A stretch of 64,000 nucleotides of DNA from Alphaproteobacteria bacterium (GTDB lineage Bacteria > Pseudomonadota > Alphaproteobacteria > Bin95). Below are positions 19,413-27,921 of the stretch, piece by piece. The position numbers were made by a program, and so were the translations under genes. Within the stretch, counting starts at the first letter, position 1, and every line of letters starts with the position of its first letter. The DNA is taken from the NCBI GenBank assembly GCA_022822125.1, contig JAJECF010000191.1, forward strand, positions 13,813 through 77,812, given 5' to 3'. Below the pieces are notes generated by a model that was not told the DNA's origin, made no database searches, and worked only from the letters and a program-made list of their open reading frames with translations.

Positions 19413-20621
19413 ATGGCTCGAATTTGGATGCTGAGGATCGGAGCGGCAGTCCTTGCGCTGGCTGTCGCGGCCTGCGACAGCGATAGTGGCGGACCGGTCG
19501 CTGCAAACCAGGGCCCGCCGCCGGTCAAACCGGACCCGTCGGCCGATCCGAATCCGCTCGACAGTGATGTTCCGCCCTTCGAGAACAGCGTTCTGAGGGA
19601 AAAGTGGCGAGCCCTCATCAAGGCTGAAGAGCACTATAACGAGCTGTTGCGACGAATCGCGGACATCGACACAAGCAACGATCCGAGCGAGGAAGACATC
19701 GAAAATGCGTCACAGAATCTGAACGCCGCGAGCAAGGCGTTCGAGGACGCATGGAACGACACCTATTCCCGCGAATTTCTCGATGAGCAGCGTGCGGTGG
19801 CGGCAGCACTCGATACGAATGGCTCGGCCGGGATTGCAAAACCGTTCGACGAATTCGACGCGGGCAGTGTAGTGCCTGAGATCGTGGGCGCGCCCTTGGC
19901 AGGCAACGACGCGCCTCCTTCACTGGCTGCCTTTAGCGGCGCCGGATACAAGCATGATGACAGCAATGACGGCACGTCGGCAGGCAGGTTAACCGAGGTC
20001 GTCGTATATAATGACAGGAGCAATGCGGCCGATGCCGAATATCTCCGCTTCGGTTTCTGGAGCGACACCACCTATGCGATGAATCTGGGAGCCGTTAGCG
20101 TTGAAAGCGTCGAAATCGGCACATTCGCAGATGCAGTGCAGGCCGAGCAGCCCGATCTCACGGATCTTGTCGTCCAAGGGGCGGCAACCTATCGCGGATC
20201 GGCAGTCGGCATGTTCGTGCGGAAAGAACAATGCCTCCAGGAGGTGACGCCGGTCTCGAGTGGCGTGTTCGCTGCGAAAGCCGAACTAACGGCCAATTTC
20301 GGGACTGACGGGGGCCTTGCCGTGGAAGGCACGGTATCGGATTTCACGCATGCCGGCAGCCCGATCCTCGGCGGATGGGCCGTTCATCTGACAAGCGTAC
20401 CGGTCGAAGACAACGGACACTTCGTGGGCGGAACGACGGTTCCGCGGATCGGGAGCACGGATGAGACCGGCAGTCCGGACGACTTGAGGCATGTGGGCGT
20501 GTGGACCGGGCAGTTTCTCGGCGGCGATCGTTCCAATGCGCCTTCTGCTGTGACCGGCACGTTCAACGCGCATTTCCTGAACGGCCATGTCGCCGGCGCG
20601 TTCGGCGCAACGAAGCAATAG
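19413..20621 (+). CDS. TbpB-like surface lipoprotein (transferrin-binding-protein-like)
   Basis: 402 residues. Signal peptide with lipobox VAAC, lipidated Cys21, and an Asp/Ser/Pro-rich stretch after it. The middle is helical and acidic. The last ~180 residues look like the eight-stranded barrel of TbpB-type proteins: ATYRGSAVGMF, repeated VEGTVSDF / GTFNAHF strands, and the closing GHVAGAFGATKQ. Such lipoproteins are displayed on the cell surface by Slam translocators and bind host or environmental proteins, metals or haem. No Slam or TonB receptor lies beside it. ATG at 19413 has GGGGAG upstream. It ends before a strong hairpin. Confidence 0.75.
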   Translation: MARIWMLRIGAAVLALAVAACDSDSGGPVAANQGPPPVKPDPSADPNPLDSDVPPFENSVLREKWRALIKAEEHYNELLRRIADIDTSNDPSEEDIENASQNLNAASKAFEDAWNDTYSREFLDEQRAVAAALDTNGSAGIAKPFDEFDAGSVVPEIVGAPLAGNDAPPSLAAFSGAGYKHDDSNDGTSAGRLTEVVVYNDRSNAADAEYLRFGFWSDTTYAMNLGAVSVESVEIGTFADAVQAEQPDLTDLVVQGAATYRGSAVGMFVRKEQCLQEVTPVSSGVFAAKAELTANFGTDGGLAVEGTVSDFTHAGSPILGGWAVHLTSVPVEDNGHFVGGTTVPRIGSTDETGSPDDLRHVGVWTGQFLGGDRSNAPSAVTGTFNAHFLNGHVAGAFGATKQ

Positions 20622-20644
20622 TCCGCACCTTCAATTATCGACCC

Positions 20645-20676
20645 GGGGCCCCGGCTGCTGCAGCGGCCGGGGCCCC
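20645..20676 (+). terminator. GC-rich hairpin, probable terminator
   Basis: Perfect 11-base stem GGGGCCCCGGC / GCCGGGGCCCC with a 10-base loop, 24 bases after the TbpB-like lipoprotein stop. The following bases (TCTGG) are only weakly T-rich, so termination may be inefficient or factor-assisted. Confidence 0.6.
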
Positions 20677-20736
20677 TCTGGCAAGCGCCCGGCAAAGCGG
20701 TGTATCGAGGGCGGCCGGAAAGGGAGGAGTGCGGCC

Positions 20737-21924
20737 ATGAGCGACGGGACGACCCTGCTTGCAAATGTGCGGCTCGCCGACGGGACCGCCGCGGATATCC
20801 GCATGTCGGGCGGCGTGATCGAAGAGGTCGGGCCCGGCCTCGACGCGGCAGGCGCAGAGTGCTTCGACGGCGGCGGGCTGCTTGCCTTGCCGGGCATGAT
20901 CGACGGCCATATCCATCTCGACAAGACGCTGACAGGCCTGCCCTGGATGCCTTATCCGGCCGGGCCCGACCGCGCCAGCCGCATTGCGACGGAACGCGGC
21001 TTGCGCCGGACGCTTCCGCCACCGGCCGAGCGCGCATCCAGTCTCGCCCGCCAGGCCGTCGCGCTAGGCACGACCGCGTTCCGCAGTCATGCGGATATCG
21101 GTCCCGATATCGGGACCAGCCATGTCGAGGCGCTGCTTGAGGTCAAGGCCGCCTTCGCGCATGCGGCTGACTTCCAGATCGTCGCCTTCCCGCAATATGG
21201 CGTGCTCGCCGCGCCCGGCACGTACGAACTGATGGACGAGGCGATGGCGATGGGCGCGGATCTGGTGGGCGGCATTGACCCGATCCTCCAGGACGGCGAT
21301 CTCGACGGCCAGCTCGACCTGCTGTTCCGACTGGCCGCGAAGCACGACAAGGGCATCGATATCCATATCCACGACCCCGGCGAGGCGGGGTTGCAGGAAA
21401 TCGCCGCTCTCGCCGAGCGCACGAGCGCGGCCGGCATGGAAGGCCGCGTCACCGTCAGCCACGGCTTCTGTCTCGGCGCTTGCCCGGAGGACGTATTCGA
21501 GCGCCTGGCCGCCGCCATGGCCGAAGCCCGCATGTCGCTTGCCACCCACGGAGGCGGGGCCTCCCCGCTGCCGCCGGTGAAGGCTCTGCGCGAGCGCGGG
21601 GTGGAGGTGTTCGTCGGCAATGACGATGTGCGCGATACATGGTCGCCCTATGGCAATGGCGACCTCCTGATCCGCGCCATGCTGCTTTCATGGCGCTCGG
21701 GCTTCCGCGCCGACGGCGACCTCGCCATAGCTTTCGACTGTGCAACGGCCGCCCCGCGCCGGGTATTCGGCCACGACGACCGGGGCATCGCCGCCGGCGC
21801 GCCCGCCGACCTGTTCACGGTCCACGCCGAAACGCTCGCGGAGGCGGTCGCCCATCACCCGCCGCGCGGCCTGGTGTTCAAGGCTGGAAGGCTGGTGGCC
21901 CGGGACGGGTCGTATCTCGGTTGA
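20737..21924 (+). CDS. Cytosine-deaminase-like amidohydrolase
   Basis: 395 residues of the metal-dependent TIM-barrel amidohydrolase superfamily, closest in pattern to CodA. Metal-binding HIHLDKT follows GMIDG near residue 63; HIHDPG, HGFCLG and the late Asp in GNDDVRDTWSPYGNGD complete the active site, the last one being very CodA-like. CodA enzymes deaminate cytosine or related N-heterocycles; the true substrate could differ (creatinine, isoguanine or others). ATG at 20737 is preceded by AGGGAGGAG. It is isolated between a terminator and tRNA-Arg. Confidence 0.88.
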   Translation: MSDGTTLLANVRLADGTAADIRMSGGVIEEVGPGLDAAGAECFDGGGLLALPGMIDGHIHLDKTLTGLPWMPYPAGPDRASRIATERGLRRTLPPPAERASSLARQAVALGTTAFRSHADIGPDIGTSHVEALLEVKAAFAHAADFQIVAFPQYGVLAAPGTYELMDEAMAMGADLVGGIDPILQDGDLDGQLDLLFRLAAKHDKGIDIHIHDPGEAGLQEIAALAERTSAAGMEGRVTVSHGFCLGACPEDVFERLAAAMAEARMSLATHGGGASPLPPVKALRERGVEVFVGNDDVRDTWSPYGNGDLLIRAMLLSWRSGFRADGDLAIAFDCATAAPRRVFGHDDRGIAAGAPADLFTVHAETLAEAVAHHPPRGLVFKAGRLVARDGSYLG

Positions 21925-21960
21925 CAGCCGGGGCCGCGCATCTATGGTCTCCGGGCACAA

Positions 21961-22036
21961 GCGCCCGTAGCTCAGTGGATAGAGCGTCTGCCTCCGGAGC
22001 AGAAGGTCGCACGTTCGAATCGTGCCGGGCGCGCCA
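21961..22036 (+). tRNA. tRNA-Arg(CCG)
   Basis: 76 bases that fold as a complete cloverleaf: acceptor GCGCCCG / CGGGCGC, D-arm GCTC / GAGC, anticodon stem TCTGC / GCAGA around the loop CTCCGGA (anticodon CCG), T-arm GCACG / CGTGC with loop TTCGAAT, and an encoded CCA end. It reads CGG arginine codons, which are frequent in this GC-rich genome. Confidence 0.97.
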
Positions 22037-22056
22037 GAGTTCCGGGCGCGTGTTCC

Positions 22057-23472
22057 ATGTCCCGATTTTCCAGACCGGCAATGACGCGCCGCGCGTTTCT
22101 CGCCTCGACCGGGGCCGGCCTTGCGCTTGCGCCTCTGGGCGGGGCCCGTGCGGCGCGGACGGCAGAGCTGCGCCTGCGGGCCGCGCCCGCATCCGTGCGC
22201 CTCGCGCCGGAGCCCTATGGCGAAACGCCGGTCTGGTGCTATGGCGGCAGCGTGCCGGGGCCGGAAATCCGGGTGCGCCAGGGCGACCGGGTGCGGGTCC
22301 TGCTCGACAACGGCCTCGCCGAAGACACGACGATCCACTGGCACGGGCTCCGGCTGCCCAACGCCATGGACGGCGTGCCGGACGTGACCCAGCCGCCGGT
22401 GCCCCCTGGCGGGACCTTCGCCTACGAGTTCGACGCCGTGGATGCCGGGACCTTCTGGTATCACCCGCATGCCAACAGCGTCGAACAGGTCGCGCGCGGC
22501 CTTTACGGCGTGCTGGTGGTGGAGGAGCGCGAGCCAGCGCTTCGCGCGGACCGGGACGTCACCTGGGTTCTGGACGACTGGCGGATGACTGAGGAAGCCG
22601 AGCTTGCCCGCGCCTTCGAAGCCCCGCACGACATGAGCCATGCCGGGCGCCTTGGCAATTGGGCCACCGTCAACGGCTCCAGTCCGGGAGAGTTCGCCGT
22701 GCGCCCGGGCGAGCGCATCCGGCTCCGCCTCGTCAACACCGCGAATGCGCGGGTCTTCGGCTTGCAGTTCGAGGGCCACCGTCCGCAGGTCGTGGCGCTC
22801 GATGGCCACCCGGTCGCGCCCCATGCGCCGGAGGGCGGCCAGGTCGTGCTCGGCCCCGGCATGCGCGCCGACATCGTGCTCGACATGACCGGGGAGCCGG
22901 GGACGAGGACGCCCGTGGTGGACGCCTTCTACCGGAACCGGGAATACCGCCTGCTCGACCTCGCCTATGCGGCCGAGCCGCTGCGCAGGGAGCCGCCCGA
23001 CTGGCCGCTCGCTCTGCCGCCCAACCCGTTGGCCGAGCCGGAGGTCGGGGGCGCCATCCGCCATGAGATGATGTTCACCGGCGGCGCGATGGGCGGGGCG
23101 ATCATGGCCGAGATGGGCGGCAGCATGGGCCCGGTCGGCCCGCGCTCCTTCTGGTTCGTCGACGGAGAAGCCCCCTCGGGAGACGTCCCGGAGCCGATGC
23201 TGATGCTCAGGCGCGGCCGGAGCTGCGTCATCGCGATGACCAACGCCACCGCCTGGCATCACCCGATGCACCTGCACGGCCATGCCTTCCGCGTGCTTTC
23301 GCGCAACGGCAGGCCGACGGCGCACCGCGAATGGCGGGACACCGTGCTGATGGATCCGCGCGAGCGGGTGGAGATCGCTTTCCTTGCTGACAATCCCGGC
23401 GACTGGTTGTTTCATTGCCATGTCCTCGGACATCAGGCGAGCGGCATGAAGAGCATGATCCGCGTGCTCTGA
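22057..23472 (+). CDS. Tat-exported multicopper oxidase
   Basis: 471 residues, three cupredoxin domains. A twin-arginine signal (TRRAFLAS, Arg11-Arg12) directs folded export to the periplasm. All copper ligands are seen: HWH at 94-96, YHPH at 135-138, HPMHLH at 402-407 and the HCHVLGHQASGM block at 453-464, whose Met464 is the type-1 axial ligand. Similar enzymes oxidise Cu(I), Mn(II) or phenols. A Met-rich segment around residues 335-360 resembles those of cuprous oxidases. It starts 20 bases after tRNA-Arg with no good ribosome-binding site; ATG at 22081 is an alternative start. It is followed by the dioxygenase trio after 42 bases. Confidence 0.93.
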   Translation: MSRFSRPAMTRRAFLASTGAGLALAPLGGARAARTAELRLRAAPASVRLAPEPYGETPVWCYGGSVPGPEIRVRQGDRVRVLLDNGLAEDTTIHWHGLRLPNAMDGVPDVTQPPVPPGGTFAYEFDAVDAGTFWYHPHANSVEQVARGLYGVLVVEEREPALRADRDVTWVLDDWRMTEEAELARAFEAPHDMSHAGRLGNWATVNGSSPGEFAVRPGERIRLRLVNTANARVFGLQFEGHRPQVVALDGHPVAPHAPEGGQVVLGPGMRADIVLDMTGEPGTRTPVVDAFYRNREYRLLDLAYAAEPLRREPPDWPLALPPNPLAEPEVGGAIRHEMMFTGGAMGGAIMAEMGGSMGPVGPRSFWFVDGEAPSGDVPEPMLMLRRGRSCVIAMTNATAWHHPMHLHGHAFRVLSRNGRPTAHREWRDTVLMDPRERVEIAFLADNPGDWLFHCHVLGHQASGMKSMIRVL

Positions 23473-23514
23473 AGCGCGCAGGACGGCGGACCCGAGCGGG
23501 CAGGGAGGAAGACG

Positions 23515-24357
23515 ATGACCGGAACTTGCGCCATCGATGTCGAAGCCTTCGAGCGGAACGGTTTTGCTGGCCCCCTCTATGCGATGAGTGCAGAGGAGGC
23601 CGCAGAATATCGCCGCAAATTCGAGGCTTATGAGGCGGAGCTCGGCTGCCGCGTGACCGAGGGAGACCCGGCGAGCCGCTACAAGACGCATGTGCTGCTG
23701 CCTTTCGCCGCCGAGCTTGCGCGCCATCCGCGCATCCTGGACGCGGTGGAGGCGCTGGTCGGGCCGGACATTCTGTGCTGGACGAGCACCTGGTTCGTGA
23801 AGGACGCGCATACGCAAGCGCAGACGATCTGGCACCAGGACGCGACCTATTTCGGCCTGCGCCCGCATCGCCATGTCACCGCCTGGCTGGCGCTTAGCAA
23901 GGCGTCGGAGGAGGCAGGCTGCATGCGTTTCGTGCCGGGCACCAATCGCGGCGGGCTCCTGCGCCATATCGCCAATGTCGCGCCCAACAGCATCAACAGC
24001 GCCGGCCAGCGCACCGAGGCCGATTTCCAAGCGGAAGAGGCTGTGCCGGTGCCGCTCTCGCCCGGCCAGTTCTCGATCCACCACACGCTTGCCGTGCATG
24101 CGTCCGGCCCCAACAGGGCAGACGACCGGCGTATCGGCATCGGCATTTCCTACATCCCGGCCAGCGTCCGCCACATCGGCAGCGCGCCTGTATCCGCGAC
24201 GCTTGTGCGCGGCGAGGACCGCTACGGCCATTTCGAGCTGGAGGCTTGCCCGGCAGGCGCCCTCGATTGGGATACGTATCGCCGGCACCGCGCAAGCTAC
24301 AGCGCCAGCTATGCCGAGCAGGTGGAGTGGCATGCCGCCGGGCGGTGGGACCGGTGA
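23515..24357 (+). CDS. Phytanoyl-CoA dioxygenase (PhyH) family oxygenase
   Basis: 280 residues, Fe(II)/2-oxoglutarate-dependent oxygenase. The iron triad is His107 and Asp109 (WHQDATYFG) with His195 (AVHASGPN), followed by Arg205/206 as the likely 2-oxoglutarate contact. Family members hydroxylate acyl-CoAs, ectoine, secondary metabolites or phosphonates; the substrate is unassigned. A good AGGGAGGAAG site precedes ATG 23515. It is translationally coupled (GTGA) to an SDR and then an NMT1-like protein, suggesting a short oxidation pathway. Confidence 0.9.
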   Translation: MTGTCAIDVEAFERNGFAGPLYAMSAEEAAEYRRKFEAYEAELGCRVTEGDPASRYKTHVLLPFAAELARHPRILDAVEALVGPDILCWTSTWFVKDAHTQAQTIWHQDATYFGLRPHRHVTAWLALSKASEEAGCMRFVPGTNRGGLLRHIANVAPNSINSAGQRTEADFQAEEAVPVPLSPGQFSIHHTLAVHASGPNRADDRRIGIGISYIPASVRHIGSAPVSATLVRGEDRYGHFELEACPAGALDWDTYRRHRASYSASYAEQVEWHAAGRWDR

Positions 24358-25091
24358 GCCGGCTTGCGGGCAAGGCTGCTATCGTCACGGGTGCGGCGGG
24401 CGGCATCGGCCACGCCATCGCCGCCGCCTTCCTGCGCGAGGGCGCGGAGGTTGTCGCGGCTGACAATGCCGCCGACATAGAGGAGCGCGCGCCGGCAGGG
24501 GCGGTCGCCATGCGCTGTGACGTCTCCCGCGCCGAAGACGCCAGAGCCGCTGCAGAGCTGGCGAAGGAACGTTTCGGTAAGCTGCATATCCTCGTCAACA
24601 ACGCCGCCGTCTTCGTGCCTTACGGCAGCGTTGTCGATGTCGCGGAGGAGGACTGGACGCGCTCGTTAGCCGTCAATCTCACCGGCCCGTTCCTGATGAG
24701 CAAATACGCCGTTCCGTTGATCGCGGCGAGCGACGGCGGCAGCATCGTCCATGTGGCCTCGCAATTGGGACAGGTCGGCAAGCCGGGCCACTGCTGGTAC
24801 AACGCCGCCAAGGGCGCGCTGATCCAGCTGGCGAAGGTCATGGCGATCGACCATGCGGGCGAAGGCATCCGCGTGAACAGCCTTTCGCCCGGTCCCGTCG
24901 GCACGGCGCGCGTCCACGCCAAGCATGGAGGGCAGGAGGCGGCCGAGCGGGAGAACGGCGCGCTCACGGTCCTTTCCCGCATGGGCCGGCCGGAAGAGGT
25001 CGCCGAGGCTGCGTTGTTCCTCGCGAGCGACGAGTCCAGCTACATGACCGGCGCCGACCTCCTCGTCGATGGCGGCTACAACGCATGGTGA
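24354..25091 (+). CDS. Short-chain dehydrogenase/reductase
   Basis: 245 residues, classical SDR. Cofactor loop VTGAAGGIGHA near the N-terminus, NNAAVF in place of NNAG, and the catalytic pair in WYNAAKGA (YxxxK). The late region (MTGADLLVDGGY) is typical. GTG at 24354 overlaps the PhyH stop as GTGA, so translation is coupled. It probably oxidises the hydroxyl product of the preceding dioxygenase or reduces a related ketone. Its end overlaps the next gene by 7 bases. Confidence 0.92.
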   Translation: MSRLAGKAAIVTGAAGGIGHAIAAAFLREGAEVVAADNAADIEERAPAGAVAMRCDVSRAEDARAAAELAKERFGKLHILVNNAAVFVPYGSVVDVAEEDWTRSLAVNLTGPFLMSKYAVPLIAASDGGSIVHVASQLGQVGKPGHCWYNAAKGALIQLAKVMAIDHAGEGIRVNSLSPGPVGTARVHAKHGGQEAAERENGALTVLSRMGRPEEVAEAALFLASDESSYMTGADLLVDGGYNAW

Positions 25092-25990
25092 GGCTGTTCG
25101 AGTCGCTCCGCGCCGTCTTCTACGCGCCCTTCTACCTGGCGCTCGAACTGGACGCTTACGGCAAGCGGGGCCTCGAGGTGGAATTCGGCCGGCCGGACAG
25201 TCCGGACGATGCGGCGACCAGCCTGTTTGACGGCAAGGCCGATGTCACCTGGGGCGGGCCGATGCGCATGATGCAGTATCAGGCCGCACATGGTGACGGA
25301 ACGGTCGTGGCCTTCGCAGAGGCCGTGACGCGCGACCCGTTCTATGTCGTCGGACGGGAACCGCGGCCGGAGTTCCGCTTCGCCGACCTTGTGGATACGC
25401 GCTTCGCCCGGGTCTCGGAGGTGCCGACACCGTGGCTCTGTCTGCAGGACGACATACGCCGCGCCGGCCTCGGCCCGGCGGCGCTCAAGCTGGCGCCCGA
25501 CCGCAGCATGGCAGAGAATGCGGACGCGCTGCGTAAGGGCAGACTGGATGCGATCCAGGTCTTCGAGCCGTTCGTGGAAGAACTGCTGCATGAGGGCGCC
25601 GGGCATGTCTGGTACGCGGCCGCGACGCGAGGGCCGACCTCCTATACGACGCTCTACACCTCGCGGCGCTTCGCCGAGGCCAATCCCGACACGCTTTCCG
25701 CGCTGGCGGACGGGGTCATGGAAGCCCTTGCCTGGCTGCACGCGCACGATGCGGACGCGCTGGCGGACCGGCTGCAGGGCTATTTCCCGGGCCTCGACCC
25801 GACCCGCCTCGCCGGCGCGCTCGCCCGATACAAGGCGAATGGCGTCTGGGGCCGCGACCCGGTGCTGCCATTGGAAGGCTTCGTGCGGCTGAAAGGGGCG
25901 CTCATCTCCGGCGGCTTTATCGGCCGCGACATCCCCTTCGAAGCCTGCGTGGACAACCGTTACGCCGAACGCGCACGGGCCGACCGCTGA
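25085..25990 (+). CDS. NMT1/THI5-like (SsuA-type) ligand-binding protein without signal peptide
   Basis: 301 residues resembling the NMT1/SsuA/THI5-like substrate-binding fold: RLFESLRAVFYAPFYLALE at the N-terminus, the segment DGKADVTWGGPMRMM, and DAIQVFEPFVEE in the second lobe. Unlike transporter binding proteins it starts directly with the fold, so there is no exported signal and it is probably cytoplasmic. It lacks the Cys cluster of THI5 suicide enzymes. It overlaps the SDR by 7 bases and is coupled to the PhyH-SDR pair. Possible roles are a substrate carrier or an enzyme of the same pathway; ABC permease genes are absent. Confidence 0.75.
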   Translation: MVRLFESLRAVFYAPFYLALELDAYGKRGLEVEFGRPDSPDDAATSLFDGKADVTWGGPMRMMQYQAAHGDGTVVAFAEAVTRDPFYVVGREPRPEFRFADLVDTRFARVSEVPTPWLCLQDDIRRAGLGPAALKLAPDRSMAENADALRKGRLDAIQVFEPFVEELLHEGAGHVWYAAATRGPTSYTTLYTSRRFAEANPDTLSALADGVMEALAWLHAHDADALADRLQGYFPGLDPTRLAGALARYKANGVWGRDPVLPLEGFVRLKGALISGGFIGRDIPFEACVDNRYAERARADR

Positions 25991-26040
25991 AAGCCGGACA
26001 AGCCCCAATCGTCGACCTGGCAGGGAACCGGGGCAACGAT

Positions 26041-26206
26041 GGAATCCTGCGTCTGCGGGAATTCTTCCAGATGGAGTTCCGTCGCCTCTTTGAGGTTTGC
26101 CAAGGCCTCCTCAAGGGAGTCACCTTGGGTCGTCCATCCCTGTTTCAGGGTTCATAGCGGTAAAACCGCCTTCCCGGTCGGGCAGCAGCACAGCAGTCAA
26201 TTGCAT
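26041..26206 (-). pseudogene. Frameshifted HicB-type antitoxin relic
   Basis: From ATG at 26206 (GGGGGA upstream) the frame reads MQLTAVLLPDREGGFTAMNP, then ETGM, and then stops at 26120-26122. Skipping one base at about 26134 restores TTQGDSLEEALANLKEAT and then ELHLEEFPQTQDS, an excellent HicB sequence. So a single extra base breaks an otherwise conserved ~60-residue HicB antitoxin. No hicA toxin is found next to it. It lies 10 bases downstream of the acyl-CoA ligase stop. Confidence 0.85.
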
Positions 26207-26216
26207 CTTTCCCCCT

Positions 26217-27848
26217 TCACGCAGTCGGCAGGATATAGTCCTTGAAGTCCTCGCGCAGCTTGGTTTTCAGCAGCTTGCCGGTCGCCGTGTGCGGAAGTCC
26301 GTCCACGAACACGACATCGTCCGGCTTCCACCATCGGGCGATCTTGCCGTCGTACCAGGCGAGCAGGTCCGCCTTGTCCAGCGCCGCGCCTTCTTCCCTG
26401 ACGGCGATCAGCAGCGGCCGCTCGTCCCAGTGCGGGTGTGTCACGGCGATGACAGCGGCTTCCACCACCTCGGGATGATCGACGGCGATGTTTTCCAGGT
26501 CGATGGAGCTGATCCATTCGCCGCCCGACTTGATGACGTCCTTCGTCCGGTCGGTGATGCGCATATAGCCGTCGCCGTCGAGGGTGGCGACATCGCCGGT
26601 GGAGAACCAGCCGTCGGCGGTGTGCGCGTCCGATGCGTCCTGCTTGTGGTAGGCGCTTGCGATCCAGTAGCCGCGCACCTGCAGATCGCCAAAGGCGACG
26701 CCGTCGCGGGCGAGTTCCCCGCCGTCCTCGCCCACAATGCGCATATCCACGCCGAAAAGCGGCCGGCCCTGCTTCTCGGCAAGGTCCAGCCAGGCGTCTT
26801 CGTCCATGCCGTCATGCTTGGCGAGCGGCGTGTTGACCGTGCCGAGCGGCGACATCTCGGTCATGCCCCAGGCATGGCGGACGGTGGCGCCGTAGTCGCG
26901 CTTGAAGGTCTCGATCATCGAACGGGGGCAGGCGGAGCCCCCGATCACGACATTGGCGAGCGGCCGGATGTCCTTGCCCGAACGCTTGAGATAGTCGAGC
27001 AGCATCAGCCAGATGGTCGGCACCGCGGCCGTCATCGTCACGCCCTCGCCGGTTATCAGCGCCTGCACGCTCTCGCCGTCAAGATGCGGTCCCGGCAGCG
27101 CCAGCTTCGCGCCGGCCATGGTCGCCGCATAGGGAATGCCCCAGGCGTTGGCGTGGAACATCGGCACGACCGGCATAACCGTATCGCGCGCCGAGATATT
27201 CATGCAGTCCGGCCCGATGGAGGCGTAGCTGTGCAGGATGTTGCCCCGATGGCTGTAGAGCACCCCCTTGGGATTGCCGGTCGTGCCGGAGGTGTAGCAG
27301 AGCGAGGAGGCCGTCCGCTCGTCGAAGCTCGGCCAGGAGAACACCGGGTCCTGCGCGGCGACCAGCGCATCGTAGGAGAGGAGGTCGAAATGTTCGCTTT
27401 CGGGCAGGCTGGCCTCGTCGCAGAGCACGACGACCGTCCGCACGGTATCCGCGATCTCGGCCGCGAAGCTCTCCAGCAAGGGGACGAAGCCCGCCTCGGC
27501 GAACAGCACCCGGTCATTGGCGTGGTTCACGATATAGGCGAGCTGCTCGACATAAAGGCGCGGGTTGATGGTATGGCAGATCGCGCCGATTCCCGACACG
27601 GCGTAGTAGATCTCGAAATGCCGCCTCGTGTTCCAGGCCAGCGTGCCGACCGTATCGCCGAACCCGACTCCGAGCTCGCCGAGCGCATTGGCGAGCCGCT
27701 TGGACTCGGCCTGAGCGTCGGCGTAGCTGTAGCGGTGGAGCCCCCCCTCGACATTATGCGTCACGATCTCCGTCCCGCCGTGATATTCGGCGGCGAAATC
27801 GATCAGGGACGAGATCAGCATCGGCCGGTCCATGATCAATCCGAGCAT
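26217..27848 (-). CDS. Medium/long-chain acyl-CoA ligase (DmdB-like)
   Basis: 543 residues, ANL superfamily. The adenylation P-loop is YTSGTTGNPKG, A5-type WGMTEMSP follows, then GWFSTGDVA, and the C-terminal domain carries the catalytic Lys in TATGKLLKTK. The N-terminus (MDRPMLISSLIDFAA) resembles the group that includes 3-methylmercaptopropionyl-CoA ligase DmdB as well as medium-chain fatty acyl-CoA ligases; I cannot separate these by eye. Start at ATG 27848 with AGAGGAA upstream. It is divergent from the ABC ATPase gene at 27922. The 3' neighbour is the hicB relic. Confidence 0.9.
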   Translation of the reverse strand: MLGLIMDRPMLISSLIDFAAEYHGGTEIVTHNVEGGLHRYSYADAQAESKRLANALGELGVGFGDTVGTLAWNTRRHFEIYYAVSGIGAICHTINPRLYVEQLAYIVNHANDRVLFAEAGFVPLLESFAAEIADTVRTVVVLCDEASLPESEHFDLLSYDALVAAQDPVFSWPSFDERTASSLCYTSGTTGNPKGVLYSHRGNILHSYASIGPDCMNISARDTVMPVVPMFHANAWGIPYAATMAGAKLALPGPHLDGESVQALITGEGVTMTAAVPTIWLMLLDYLKRSGKDIRPLANVVIGGSACPRSMIETFKRDYGATVRHAWGMTEMSPLGTVNTPLAKHDGMDEDAWLDLAEKQGRPLFGVDMRIVGEDGGELARDGVAFGDLQVRGYWIASAYHKQDASDAHTADGWFSTGDVATLDGDGYMRITDRTKDVIKSGGEWISSIDLENIAVDHPEVVEAAVIAVTHPHWDERPLLIAVREEGAALDKADLLAWYDGKIARWWKPDDVVFVDGLPHTATGKLLKTKLREDFKDYILPTA

Positions 27849-27921
27849 CGGTGTTATTCCTCTCAGGCACTTGTGCGGCCCGCATTTATAGCGGCGGGGA
27901 ACGAGGAACGGGAGCGGCGCG

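Noticed and set aside
21688..24333. 881-codon minus-strand frame opposite the multicopper oxidase and PhyH genes
   Set aside because: Covers a tRNA gene and two clear plus-strand proteins; composition is typical of an antisense shadow.
26217..27848. Naming the acyl-CoA ligase dmdB
   Set aside because: The N-terminus is similar, but medium-chain ligases share it and no other dimethylsulfoniopropionate gene is nearby.
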